DNA of 64,000 nucleotides from Elusimicrobiota bacterium (GTDB lineage: Bacteria; Elusimicrobiota; Elusimicrobia; UBA1565; UBA9628). Shown piece after piece: positions 1-7,125 of the stretch. The DNA lies in assembly GCA_028868375.1 (NCBI GenBank), contig JAGWUP010000003.1, positions 62,001 to 126,000 of the forward strand, in the 5' to 3' direction. A program made the position numbers and the translations under genes. The notes below the pieces were generated by a model. The model searched no databases, was not told the origin of the DNA, and saw nothing but the letters and a program-made list of their open reading frames with translations. Each line of letters starts with the position of its first letter. Position 1 is the stretch's first letter.

Positions 1-1213
1 TCGACTCCGTCAAGAAGCCTCCGATGCCGCAGTAGACGCCCGGCGCGAAGGCGGTCAGCTCGGCCCATATCAGCGGTCGAAAGGTCAACTCCTCCATCTT
101 CGGCAGCCGCGCCGGCGGTTTCCAGCCCTTGCTGTAAACGTGCAGCCAGACCAGGAATGGGACGATCTTGTGAATCTGGCCGAGAATGAAGGGCGTGATC
201 CAGCCGACCAGGATGCAGAAGACGTAGGCGGCGCGCACGTCGGACTCGTTCGGCAGCCAGCCGAAGGCGAGCGATAAACCCAGCGCGGCCCAAACGGCGC
301 CGCCGATCATGGCGAGGATCGTGTAGGCGAGCGCCGGGTCGATCTTGCGATTGCGCGCGGAGAATATCCGCCGGACCTGATAAGCGTAGGCTGCGTAGCC
401 GCAGGCCAGGATCACGGCCCACAACGGCATCCATCGCCGCCCGAAGGCGAGGCAATCGACTGTAAGGCCGATCAGGCCGATGTTGACCAAGGCGAGGGCC
501 AGGCGCCCCGGCGTCTTGGACTCCAGATGCGACAGCGTGAACATCGCGACGAGGCGGTAGGACACTCCCATGATGGCCAGGGAAACCCACCCGATGAGCG
601 CCAGATGGACGTGGGCGACGAGCATGGTTTCCGGGTCATCGAGCAAACGTCCCTGCGGACCATCGTAGGCGAGGATCAGGCCGAGCGTCGCTAGAACGAC
701 GAGATAGCCGACTGAGAGCGCGAGGTGCTTTCCCGTCCAGTCGATCTGACGCGCCGAAGCCATCGTGCGCAGGAAGCTGTAGAGGTAAAGCACGAAGGCC
801 GAGGCCACCGGGACGGCCGGCCAGAAATACTCGCCGCCGGTCCACAGGCGCCCAACGAAGCCAATGATGCCGATCATGAACAGCCACCAAGCCGCCTTGA
901 CCGCTTTCTCGGCGACGAGCGAGGTCTCCCAGAGCACAGGCGCGAGCTGGGTCATCGCGCCGAAGAGCGTCATCGTGATCCAGCCTAGCGTCAGCGTGTG
1001 CACTAAGCCGAGCGCGAAGCGGTCCTGGAACTGCGCCCCAGCGAGGCGATGCCCGAACGCGCCCCAGGCGAAGGCCGCGGCAAAGGTCGCAAAGGCGACC
1101 GCAGCGGCCGCGAAGTGCCGCATGGGAATCGACAGCGGCGGCGCCTTGGCGAGGAACGGCGCTGTCGTGCCGTAGGCGCCGGTTGGGCGGTCGGCTGTCT
1201 GGGGCTCAGGCAT
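1..1213 (-). CDS. Haem-copper-oxidase subunit I-like multi-pass membrane protein (partial, 3' end outside window)
   Basis: I translated this by hand from ATG at 1213-1211; it stays open to base 1, so about 404 residues are visible and the C-terminus is missing. It is strongly hydrophobic with roughly ten membrane segments. Conserved histidines sit in membrane-like contexts: HTLTLGW near residue 72, AHVHLALIGW near 200, TLSH near 227 and GQIHKIVPF near 350. That pattern suits the haem-copper oxidase I (CcoN/NorB-like) superfamily, especially the short uncharacterised members often found beside DUF2249 and hemerythrin genes. The start overlaps the end of the DUF2249 gene by 8 bases, so the two are probably translationally coupled. 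A role in NO or oxygen handling is inferred from context. NnrS was considered but its typical N-terminal motif is not seen. Confidence 0.7.
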   Translation of the reverse strand, partial: MPEPQTADRPTGAYGTTAPFLAKAPPLSIPMRHFAAAAVAFATFAAAFAWGAFGHRLAGAQFQDRFALGLVHTLTLGWITMTLFGAMTQLAPVLWETSLVAEKAVKAAWWLFMIGIIGFVGRLWTGGEYFWPAVPVASAFVLYLYSFLRTMASARQIDWTGKHLALSVGYLVVLATLGLILAYDGPQGRLLDDPETMLVAHVHLALIGWVSLAIMGVSYRLVAMFTLSHLESKTPGRLALALVNIGLIGLTVDCLAFGRRWMPLWAVILACGYAAYAYQVRRIFSARNRKIDPALAYTILAMIGGAVWAALGLSLAFGWLPNESDVRAAYVFCILVGWITPFILGQIHKIVPFLVWLHVYSKGWKPPARLPKMEELTFRPLIWAELTAFAPGVYCGIGGFLTES

Positions 1214-1997
1214 CGCGCCTCCTCCAGACGCGCAGACGAAACTTGTTCTCGCCGAGCTTCTCGATGGAATGATCGAAGCCCGACTCTTCCAGCTGCGGAT
1301 AGAGCGGCAACGGCTCGCGGTGATGGCTGACCTCGAGGACGTCCTTGGGGCCGAGCTCCTGGATCTTCTGGAGGATCTCGATCATCGGCTGGGGCGGCTC
1401 CATTTGGCTGACGTCGAGCGTCAGCAGCCGGCCGGGTTGCTTGGCCTCGGTGTGCCCGTGACCGCCGCAGCCGCAGCCTTCGTGCTTCGGCTTTCTAAGG
1501 AAGTATACCATCCAGTCCTCTTCGGCGAGCTTCTCGCTCCAGGCCTGGAAGCCCTTTGTCCCCAGGACCGCAAACAGAGGCCGGGGCTCGAAAGTCGCCC
1601 TCACCACCAGGACTTCTCCTGGTTCGACCGATGAGGCCGCAGCCACGATCTTTTCGAGCGGTTCTCGGCCGGCTCGCAGGTCTTCGCGGACATCGACCAG
1701 CTTGCCGCCGTCGCGGGCCCAATTCGGCCGCTCTGCGGCGCCCTCGGGCGCCTTCTTCGGCGCGGACGCGACGCGCTTGATCAGGACGACCCAGCGCTCC
1801 GGCCCCTTCTCCACGGGATTCCAATCGAACTCCCCCGTGCGCTCCGCGCGGAACTCATAGAAGAGGGGCTTCGGGTCATGATCGTTGACGAGCTTGATCG
1901 TCCCCCCGACCGGCAGCCCCTCCCAGGTGTTGAAAATCTTCGGATGCCTCTCGCGCGGGATCATGTCGCGCACGTCAAGCAGCACTTCTTGGCTCAT
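1206..1997 (-). CDS. Triple DUF2249-domain protein with a Cys/His-rich linker
   Basis: The 263-residue protein holds three DUF2249 units, at about residues 5-75, 100-170 and 190-260. The first contains the conserved LVNDHDPKPLFY stretch and the third has the related SHHREPLPLY form. Between units two and three is a short metal-binding-looking linker, CGCGGHGHTE. DUF2249 proteins are small soluble proteins of unknown biochemistry that recur in nitrite/NO gene clusters of denitrifiers; that is family knowledge, and the sequence itself does not show a reaction. A clear AAGGAG ribosome site precedes the start. It lies 92 bases downstream of the Crp/Fnr gene and overlaps the membrane protein gene that follows, so it is the middle of a leftward operon. 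Confidence 0.85.
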   Translation of the reverse strand: MSQEVLLDVRDMIPRERHPKIFNTWEGLPVGGTIKLVNDHDPKPLFYEFRAERTGEFDWNPVEKGPERWVVLIKRVASAPKKAPEGAAERPNWARDGGKLVDVREDLRAGREPLEKIVAAASSVEPGEVLVVRATFEPRPLFAVLGTKGFQAWSEKLAEEDWMVYFLRKPKHEGCGCGGHGHTEAKQPGRLLTLDVSQMEPPQPMIEILQKIQELGPKDVLEVSHHREPLPLYPQLEESGFDHSIEKLGENKFRLRVWRRRDA

Positions 1998-2089
1998 ATT
2001 CGTCGCTCTCCTTGCGGCCTTGCCGCTAACAACAGGATAGCAGCGGCCCGGGAGGACGAATATGCGCTACGGCAGAATTTTAGGAAGTT

Positions 2090-2755
2090 CTAGGAGGCGC
2101 TCTCCGAGAGCGCCTTGAGCCGGTCAGGCCGAAGGACGGTGATGCGCTTCCAGCGCGAGCTGATGAGCTTCTTGCGGCGCAGCTCGATCATGCAGCGGAT
2201 GGCCGTTTCCTGGCTCGTGCCCGACATCTCGGCGACATCCTCGCGCAGGATCGGGAGTTCCTTGCCCATGAGGCTCGAGAGCATCGAGAGGATGTACATG
2301 ATGCGCTTCTCGGCGGGCTCCTTAATGAGAGAACGCAAGTGCTGGCCATGCCGCAGGTGCTGGCCGATCTCCTTGTAGACGCCTTGGGCGAACTCGGGGT
2401 GGCGCTTCATCAGGTCGTCGAAATCGGCGACGCCGATGCGGTAGGCTTCGCTGTCCTGAATGCAGACGGCGGTCACGGGATAGGGCTTGCGCTCGAGCAC
2501 GGCGATCATGCCGAAGAGCCCCCCAGGGACGATGAGCTCCATGATCACCGGGTCCTCGCGCGGCGAGTACTTGACGGCTTTGACGAGGCCGGATTTAAGC
2601 AGGTAGACCGACTCGGGGGCGTCTTTGTCCGTAAAGACGGCGTCCCCCTTGCGGTAACTCCTCAAATGCAGCGCCTGCGACAATCGCTCGAGCGAGCCTT
2701 CCGGCAGCCGCTTGAAAACCGGAAGGCCCGCCAAGAAGTAGTCCACGACCACCAT
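2090..2755 (-). CDS. Crp/Fnr-family transcriptional regulator
   Basis: The 221-residue protein has an N-terminal cyclic-nucleotide-binding-like beta-roll (about residues 15-125), a long dimerisation helix and a C-terminal winged helix. The recognition helix SGTSQETAIRCM (about residues 172-183) keeps the E...R pair that reads DNA in Crp and Fnr. The N-terminus has no cysteine cluster, so it is not an oxygen-sensing Fe-S Fnr; a DNR/NnrR-like NO sensor is the likelier subtype, judged from the neighbours. It starts 6 bases after the cupin stop with no obvious ribosome site, which suggests coupled translation. Its probable targets are the promoters of this island. Confidence 0.88.
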   Translation of the reverse strand: MVVVDYFLAGLPVFKRLPEGSLERLSQALHLRSYRKGDAVFTDKDAPESVYLLKSGLVKAVKYSPREDPVIMELIVPGGLFGMIAVLERKPYPVTAVCIQDSEAYRIGVADFDDLMKRHPEFAQGVYKEIGQHLRHGQHLRSLIKEPAEKRIMYILSMLSSLMGKELPILREDVAEMSGTSQETAIRCMIELRRKKLISSRWKRITVLRPDRLKALSESAS

Positions 2756-2761
2756 TCTACA

Positions 2762-3148
2762 TTAATGCCCGTGGGGGCCTGCGAGCGTCAGAAGAAACGC
2801 CGCGTCTTCCAAGGCTTTGACTCCGTGAATCGCGCCGGCGTGCAGGGTGAGAAGCTCCCCATTATTGAGCTGCTTGGAGCCCTTCTCGGTATTGAACCGG
2901 ATCGAGCCCTCGATGACCTGAACCGTGATCGGCACTTCGGCCTTGTGCGGACGGATCTCGTTGCCCGCGCGCATGGCGACCAGAACGACCTTGAGGAACT
3001 CCTCCTTGTGAAAGATGATGGAGTTGCGCCCTTCGCGTTCCAAAGCCGCTTCCGCTTTGAGGTCTTTCAACGCGGCTAGGATGTCGACGGTCGCCACCGT
3101 CTCGTCGAGCGGCCGGCCGATCGTGCGATGAAGCGTTTGCTGTTTCAT
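2762..3148 (-). CDS. Small cupin-domain protein
   Basis: This is a 128-residue single-domain cupin. The first cupin motif is seen in AGNEIRPHK...EGSIRF (about residues 65-90) and the second around LLTLHAGAIHGV (about 100-112). It probably binds a metal through the histidines, but the substrate cannot be read. I chose ATG at 3148 rather than the longer frame to 3232, because a strong GGAGGAG ribosome site lies just upstream and the extra residues do not look like cupin. It is the first gene of the leftward operon with the Crp/Fnr regulator. The promoter lies between it and the divergent DUF2249/ScdA_N gene. A sensor or redox role in NO response is inference only. Confidence 0.75.
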   Translation of the reverse strand: MKQQTLHRTIGRPLDETVATVDILAALKDLKAEAALEREGRNSIIFHKEEFLKVVLVAMRAGNEIRPHKAEVPITVQVIEGSIRFNTEKGSKQLNNGELLTLHAGAIHGVKALEDAAFLLTLAGPHGH

Positions 3149-3170
3149 ATATCTCCTCCGTGTATACCGA

Positions 3171-3280
3171 CAGTATAGCTCGCCATTGATCCGCCAAATC
3201 TGACGCAGCGCATTTTTTTGAAAACCTGCCATAGCGCAGTTTTGCGCAGGCGGGCCGGAGCTATCTTATTTGTAAAGGAG
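3171..3280. promoter_or_regulatory. Divergent promoters with a 5-N4-5 palindrome
   Basis: Leftward, a -10 TATACT (3176-3171) precedes the cupin gene. Rightward, TATCTT (3262-3267) precedes the DUF2249/ScdA_N gene, with ribosome site AAGGAG at 3275-3280. Both hexamers are preceded by GAGC, giving GAGCTAT. A perfect inverted repeat GCGCA-N4-TGCGC lies at 3234-3247, the spacing used by Crp/Fnr dimers. A half-matching Fnr-like TTGAT-N4-CAAAT lies at 3187-3200. Binding by the Crp/Fnr protein encoded next door is inferred. Confidence 0.5.
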
Positions 3281-3287
3281 GCTCAAT

Positions 3288-3989
3288 ATGAAAACCGAAA
3301 CCGTTCTGGACGTCCGAACCCTGCCGCCGCCTAAGCGCCACCCGAAGATCTTCGCGGCTTGGGAAGGCTTGGCCGTCGGCGGAAAGCTAAAGCTGGTCAA
3401 CGACCACGACCCCAAGCCGCTCTTCTACGTTTTCCAGGCGGAGCGGGCCGGCGAGTTCGAATGGACTCCCCTCCAGGAAGGCCCGGAGATCTGGACGGTG
3501 GCGATCACGCGCGTCGCCTCACGCAAGCCCGCGTCCTTGATCACTCTAAATCTGACGGTCAACGAGGTGGCCACGCGCTATCCGCGAACCCAGGAGGTTC
3601 TGGTGCGCCACGGCCTCGACATGTGCTGCGGCGGCATACACCCTCTCGAGCTGGCGGCCAAGGCGCACGGCATCGACGCTGCGGCGCTCCTGCGGGAGCT
3701 CAACGCCGTGGCCGCTGCCGGCCAGGAGCCCGAGCGGCCGTCCTGGGCGCGCGAGCCCGCCGACCGTGAGATCGACGTGCGCGAGGAATTGCGCGACGGC
3801 GGCGAGCCGTTCAACCGCATCATGGCGGCGGCCGCGCCGCTCAAGCGGGGCGAGACCCTGCTGGTTCGGTCGATCTTCGCGGCCGCTCCGCTGGCCAAGA
3901 CGCTCGAAGGCAAGGGATTCGAGCATTGGGCCCATCGCGTTGACGCCTCGGATTGGAAGCTGTTCTTCCGAAAGCAGGGCCGGCGATGA
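3288..3989 (+). CDS. DUF2249-ScdA_N(DUF542)-DUF2249 protein
   Basis: The 233-residue protein has a DUF2249 unit at about residues 5-76 (with LVNDHDPKPLFY), a ScdA_N/DUF542 unit at 85-140 carrying the family signature DMCCGG (112-117), and a second DUF2249 unit at 160-230. In YtfE/ScdA/RIC proteins, ScdA_N is normally fused to a hemerythrin di-iron domain that repairs Fe-S clusters after NO damage. Here that partner is missing, but two separate hemerythrin genes follow at once, so the RIC function may be split over several polypeptides. The stop overlaps the next start as ATGA. The start is fixed by AAGGAG and the divergent promoter. Confidence 0.88.
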   Translation: MKTETVLDVRTLPPPKRHPKIFAAWEGLAVGGKLKLVNDHDPKPLFYVFQAERAGEFEWTPLQEGPEIWTVAITRVASRKPASLITLNLTVNEVATRYPRTQEVLVRHGLDMCCGGIHPLELAAKAHGIDAAALLRELNAVAAAGQEPERPSWAREPADREIDVREELRDGGEPFNRIMAAAAPLKRGETLLVRSIFAAAPLAKTLEGKGFEHWAHRVDASDWKLFFRKQGRR

Positions 3990-4432
3990 CCGAAACAACC
4001 AACGACGAGATCACGGCATTCTTCAAGCGGGATCACCGCCGCATCGACTTGGAGCTGGGCCGGTTCCATCATGAGGTGCAGTCCGAACGCGCGCTGCCGT
4101 CCCTCGATGCCTTCGAGGGGATGCTGCTGCGCCATATCGACTGGGAGGAGCGCGTCCTGTTTCCCGCTTTCGAGGAGAAGCTGGGGAAGGAAGCGGTCGC
4201 CTCCGTCGTCTCAATGCGTATCCAGCATGGCGAGTTGAAGCAGCGGATCGCCGAGCTGCGGCAGTCGCTCAAGCATGGCGGGATGGAGCGGCGCAACATC
4301 GAAGAGGTGCTCACCGAGGCCTTGTCGGACCACAACCACGCCGAGGAAGGCTTTATCTACCCGTGGATGGACGGTGCGTTCACGCGGGAGGAGCGGCGGG
4401 CGCTGCTCCGGGGATTGGAAAAAATAAGATAG
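3986..4432 (+). CDS. Hemerythrin-domain protein (first of two)
   Basis: The 148-residue protein is a four-helix hemerythrin/HHE domain. Likely di-iron ligands are H22 in KRDHRRID, the HIDWEE motif, the HGELK histidine and the HNHAEE motif. The start at 3986 overlaps the preceding stop by 4 bases; a longer frame from 3953 would run through the upstream gene and is not needed. As no ScdA_N domain is fused to it, it probably works with the DUF2249/ScdA_N protein encoded immediately upstream. Binding O2, NO or supplying iron are the family options; the sequence does not choose between them. Confidence 0.9.
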   Translation: MTETTNDEITAFFKRDHRRIDLELGRFHHEVQSERALPSLDAFEGMLLRHIDWEERVLFPAFEEKLGKEAVASVVSMRIQHGELKQRIAELRQSLKHGGMERRNIEEVLTEALSDHNHAEEGFIYPWMDGAFTREERRALLRGLEKIR

Positions 4433-4440
4433 GAGGCTGA

Positions 4441-4905
4441 ATGTCAGACATAATCTCGCAATTCTTCGAGAAGGACCACAGAGAGATCGACGCCCTGCTC
4501 GAGGCCGTCGACTACCGGAGACCGCAGGAGTCCTACGAGACGTTCCACGAGTTCCACATGCGCCTAGAGCGCCACATCCATTGGGAGGAGGGCGTCCTGT
4601 TTCCCGCCGTCGCGCAAAGAGCTCCGCACCTGGAGATGGGCCCGATCCGCGTGATGCTAAGCGAGCACGAGCAGATTCGGCTTCATAAGTCGGCGGCTCT
4701 GCGTGCGCTCAAGCTGGGCGAAGGCGCAGGAGCCCAATACGCCGCTCGGACCATGCTGTCTGTTTTGGCGGACCACAACGCCAAGGAGGAGCGGATTCTT
4801 TATCCCGCCTGCGACTCCTGCTTCTCCGACGCAGAAGCGGAGGCCCTGCTGACGAAAGTGCGCGCGATGGGGCCGCGCAAGGCTAAGGAACGCCAGCCCG
4901 GCTGA
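4441..4905 (+). CDS. Hemerythrin-domain protein (second of two)
   Basis: The 154-residue protein is a second HHE/hemerythrin domain, with ligands in EKDHREID, HIHWEE, SEHEQIR and DHNAKEE. It is about the same length as the upstream copy but clearly diverged, so this is an old duplication. An AGGAGG ribosome site lies within the 8-base gap after the first copy. It is the last gene of the rightward operon; the next gene is on the opposite strand. Function is presumed to be NO/O2 or iron handling together with the ScdA_N protein. Confidence 0.88.
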   Translation: MSDIISQFFEKDHREIDALLEAVDYRRPQESYETFHEFHMRLERHIHWEEGVLFPAVAQRAPHLEMGPIRVMLSEHEQIRLHKSAALRALKLGEGAGAQYAARTMLSVLADHNAKEERILYPACDSCFSDAEAEALLTKVRAMGPRKAKERQPG

Positions 4906-4917
4906 ACCGTCTCTCTC

Positions 4918-5030
4918 TACAGCCTCGGTCGCGACTCAGCCTCGCGCCGCGCGACGGCCAGGACGCCGCTCGGATAGACGTCGCCGAAATCCGAGATGAA
5001 CACGAAGCCCTCGCCCTGGATGGCGCTCAG
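4918..5030 (-). pseudogene. Remnant C-terminal tail of a radical SAM/SPASM protein
   Basis: Reading leftward from about 5030 to a TAG at 4918 gives a 37-codon tail that includes GEGFVFISDFGDVYPSG. This resembles the GFVFISHTGEVYPSGF stretch near the SPASM region of TIGR04053-type radical SAM proteins, which often sit in haem/nitrite clusters. No start codon or SAM CxxxCxxC motif is present. In this frame the sequence runs straight into a stop inside the nirK end. It looks like the scar of a deletion that removed most of a gene downstream of nirK. The family match is from memory of the motif. Confidence 0.5.
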
Positions 5031-5031
5031 G

Positions 5032-6024
5032 CTACTTCATCGCCTCGTAGATTCCGGGAGCGGGTTTGCCGTCGACGTGCAGGATTCCCACGGCGCCCTT
5101 AGACAGCCGGAAGATCGAATGATCGACCAGGCTGTAGTCGCCGGGGACTTGAACCTTCAGCTCCACGACGGCCGCGCCGCCCGCCGGAACGAGGACCGTC
5201 TGAATATGTCGTAGCGGCGGATTCTCACCGAGGCCTCCATTGAGAAAGACCTTGTCGAAGATGGTCCCGATGGTATGAAAGGAGGACACCTTGTTGGGGC
5301 CGATGTTGGCGAAGAAGATGCGCACCGAATCGCCGGTCTTGGCCTTGAGCGCGTTGCCCTCGGTCAGCGAACCCACGCGGCCGTTGAAGACGATGTAGGT
5401 CGGCGTCTCGGCGGCGGCTTTGTCGGCATCGTAGGTGGTCATCCCTTCGTACCCATACTCTTGTTTCGTGTAGAACTCGCTTTGCATCACGTAGAATTCC
5501 CGGTCCACCTTGGGCAGCCCCTTTTCCGGCTCGACGAGGATGACGCCGTACATCCCGTTGGCGATGTGGTCGGTCACCGGCGGCGCGGCGCAGTGGTAGA
5601 CGAAGAATCCCGGCTGCAGCATCTTGAAGCGCGCCACCTTCGTCTCGCCGGGCTGAGCCAAAGTGATGGCGGCCCCTCCGCCGGGGCCGGTCACGGCGTG
5701 GAGGTCGATGTTGTGGGCCATGGAGTTCACAGCTGGATTGGTCAGATGTAGCTCAAGCGTGTCTCCGACGCGAACCCGGATGAACGGGCCTGGAACGTGG
5801 CCGTTGAAGGTCCAGAAGTGATATTGCGTCGGCGCTTCCAGCCCCTCCATCAACGTCCCGTCGACCTCCTTAGTCTCGAGGTCGACCCGGACCACCGCCG
5901 GCGAGGTGCGGGCTATGGGCGCGGGAACCTCGGGAGCGTACGTCAATTGCGCCTTCACTACGGTCTCGGCAGCGCCGTACGAGGCTGCGAGCAGCGCCGC
6001 CGCGATGATGAGCATCCTTCTCAT
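5032..6024 (-). CDS. nirK: Copper-containing nitrite reductase (NO-forming)
   Basis: This periplasmic enzyme reduces nitrite to nitric oxide. The 330-residue protein has a signal peptide (residues 1-19) and two cupredoxin domains. All expected ligands are visible: type 1 copper by H104, C145, H153 and M158; type 2 copper by H109, H144 and H302; catalytic D107 and H250. The HCAAP and HIANGMYG motifs are typical of NirK. The start overlaps the end of the cytochrome-like gene by 4 bases (ATGA), so it is the last gene of the rrf2-cytochrome-like-nirK operon. No dedicated azurin or blue-copper donor is seen nearby. The NO produced explains the nearby hemerythrin and DUF2249 genes. Confidence 0.96.
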   Translation of the reverse strand: MRRMLIIAAALLAASYGAAETVVKAQLTYAPEVPAPIARTSPAVVRVDLETKEVDGTLMEGLEAPTQYHFWTFNGHVPGPFIRVRVGDTLELHLTNPAVNSMAHNIDLHAVTGPGGGAAITLAQPGETKVARFKMLQPGFFVYHCAAPPVTDHIANGMYGVILVEPEKGLPKVDREFYVMQSEFYTKQEYGYEGMTTYDADKAAAETPTYIVFNGRVGSLTEGNALKAKTGDSVRIFFANIGPNKVSSFHTIGTIFDKVFLNGGLGENPPLRHIQTVLVPAGGAAVVELKVQVPGDYSLVDHSIFRLSKGAVGILHVDGKPAPGIYEAMK

Positions 6025-6551
6025 TTTGCTGTCTCCTTTGCGATCATTTCCTTTTCCCGAAACCGATCAAGCAAGTCCTTGCGCAGGGCCACCCAATGAG
6101 CGGCTTGGCGGCCGGTCTTGCGCTGAATCGAGTCGTAAACAAAAAATCTCCACAGCGCGCGCGCTTTCGCGCGAGTCAGCACGGGGCAAGCCCCGCAGCA
6201 GGCGGGGGTCGCGTAGAGCTTCTCGACGAATTGTTTCCAACCGTCCCGCGAGACCACGGCCGCTCCGGCTTCTTGGAACAGCTGCGGGTGGTCTCGCCGC
6301 TCCTGTTCCTCCAGATGCATGTCGAGCTCGATGATCGGCGAATTGACTGCCCTGGCCGCGCCCCCGCGTATTTTGAAAAAGGGGATGAAGACATCCTGAT
6401 ATGTCTTCTGATATTCCTCCGGATAAGAGGAAACGTCGATGGTTGATGGGCCCAAATCCTCGGCCGTCGCGGCCGTCGCGCCGCGAGCTCCTGCCAGCGC
6501 GGGAACCGAGAAATAGAGCAAGAATGAAGACAAGAAGGCGATCCTCTTCAT
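6021..6551 (-). CDS. Secreted cytochrome c-551-like protein lacking a CXXCH haem motif
   Basis: The 176-residue protein has a signal peptide (about 1-20). Residues 43-72 (SYPEEYQ...YQDVF...ARAVNSP) and 105-145 (W..FV..LY...FFVYDSIQRK) resemble the frame of small c-551-like cytochromes. In those, YPxxYQxxYxVF is followed by CSxCHTLxRPxNS, and the end is FLxYDSxxRK. Here the CxxCH position reads FKIRGGA, so no haem c can be attached. Instead there is a cysteine cluster PACCGACP at 117-123. It sits between the rrf2 and nirK genes with 4-base overlaps on both sides. It may be an electron-transfer partner that lost haem, or a copper or assembly factor. The family call is tentative. Confidence 0.5.
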   Translation of the reverse strand: MKRIAFLSSFLLYFSVPALAGARGATAATAEDLGPSTIDVSSYPEEYQKTYQDVFIPFFKIRGGAARAVNSPIIELDMHLEEQERRDHPQLFQEAGAAVVSRDGWKQFVEKLYATPACCGACPVLTRAKARALWRFFVYDSIQRKTGRQAAHWVALRKDLLDRFREKEMIAKETAK

Positions 6552-7003
6552 AGATTTGCCGCCTCTTTGGAGAATCTCCGCGCGTCGGCAGCCTCCGCCA
6601 GAGTCGTGTCCTCCAGCCGCTTCCTGATGAGCTCCTCCCAGGCCACGACCGATTCATGAAGGACGCAAGGCTTCGCATCGCTGCAGGCACCCGGAGCCAG
6701 CACGCATTGACTTTGTTCGGGAAAGGGATCTTGAATGGACCGAATGATTTCCATCAGTCTGATCTTATCCGCCGAGCGGGCCAATGCGTAGCCTCCCCCT
6801 CTGCCGCGGCGCGATTCGAGCAGGCCCGCCTGCGCCAAGTCTTGGAATATCTTCGAAAGGAAATTCTTCGGCAGTTTTCCGGATTTAGCGACATCCTCAA
6901 GCAGACAGTAGGATTCGTCACGCCGAAGGGCGAGGTGTACCATGCCCTGAATGGCGTAGCGCGCCGCCATCGGGAGTCTAAATAAACGGATATTCGGCTG
7001 CAT
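6548..7003 (-). CDS. Rrf2-family transcriptional regulator with three cysteines
   Basis: The 151-residue protein starts with the Rrf2 winged helix (MAARYAIQGMVHLA, then LLEDVAKSGKLPKNFLSKIF and the wing RGRGGGYALA). A C-x6-C-x5-C cluster at about residues 99-112 is suited to an Fe-S cluster, as in NsrR and IscR. NsrR-like NO sensing is the most likely role because the gene heads the operon ending in nirK. AGAGGA is the ribosome site. A 12-base palindrome lies just upstream of it, which suggests autorepression. RsrR or CymR-like alternatives cannot be excluded. Confidence 0.88.
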   Translation of the reverse strand: MQPNIRLFRLPMAARYAIQGMVHLALRRDESYCLLEDVAKSGKLPKNFLSKIFQDLAQAGLLESRRGRGGGYALARSADKIRLMEIIRSIQDPFPEQSQCVLAPGACSDAKPCVLHESVVAWEELIRKRLEDTTLAEAADARRFSKEAANL

Positions 7004-7011
7004 TTATCCTC

Positions 7012-7044
7012 TTTGATATCAAAAAAATAGCTCCGGCACACAAA
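7012..7044 (-). promoter_or_regulatory. rrf2-nirK operon promoter and palindromic operator
   Basis: A perfect 12-base palindrome TTTGATATCAAA (7012-7023) abuts the ribosome site of the Rrf2 gene. Upstream, on the minus strand, GCCGGAGCTATTTT supplies a -10-like TATTTT. The 11 bases GCCGGAGCTAT are identical to those at 3255-3265 before the DUF2249/ScdA_N operon. Repression by the encoded Rrf2 protein is inferred from position. Confidence 0.5.
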
Positions 7045-7125
7045 GCATATGCAACAAGACAGCCACAGCTGGCGGCGCACTTTGTCCGCGGAAACGAAGG
7101 TGATCGCTCCCTTCGCGCCTCCGGA

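Noticed and set aside
6599-6690. Extension of the cytochrome-like gene upstream into rrf2
   Set aside because: The signal peptide starts at 6551 in an ATGA overlap; upstream frame is rrf2 shadow.
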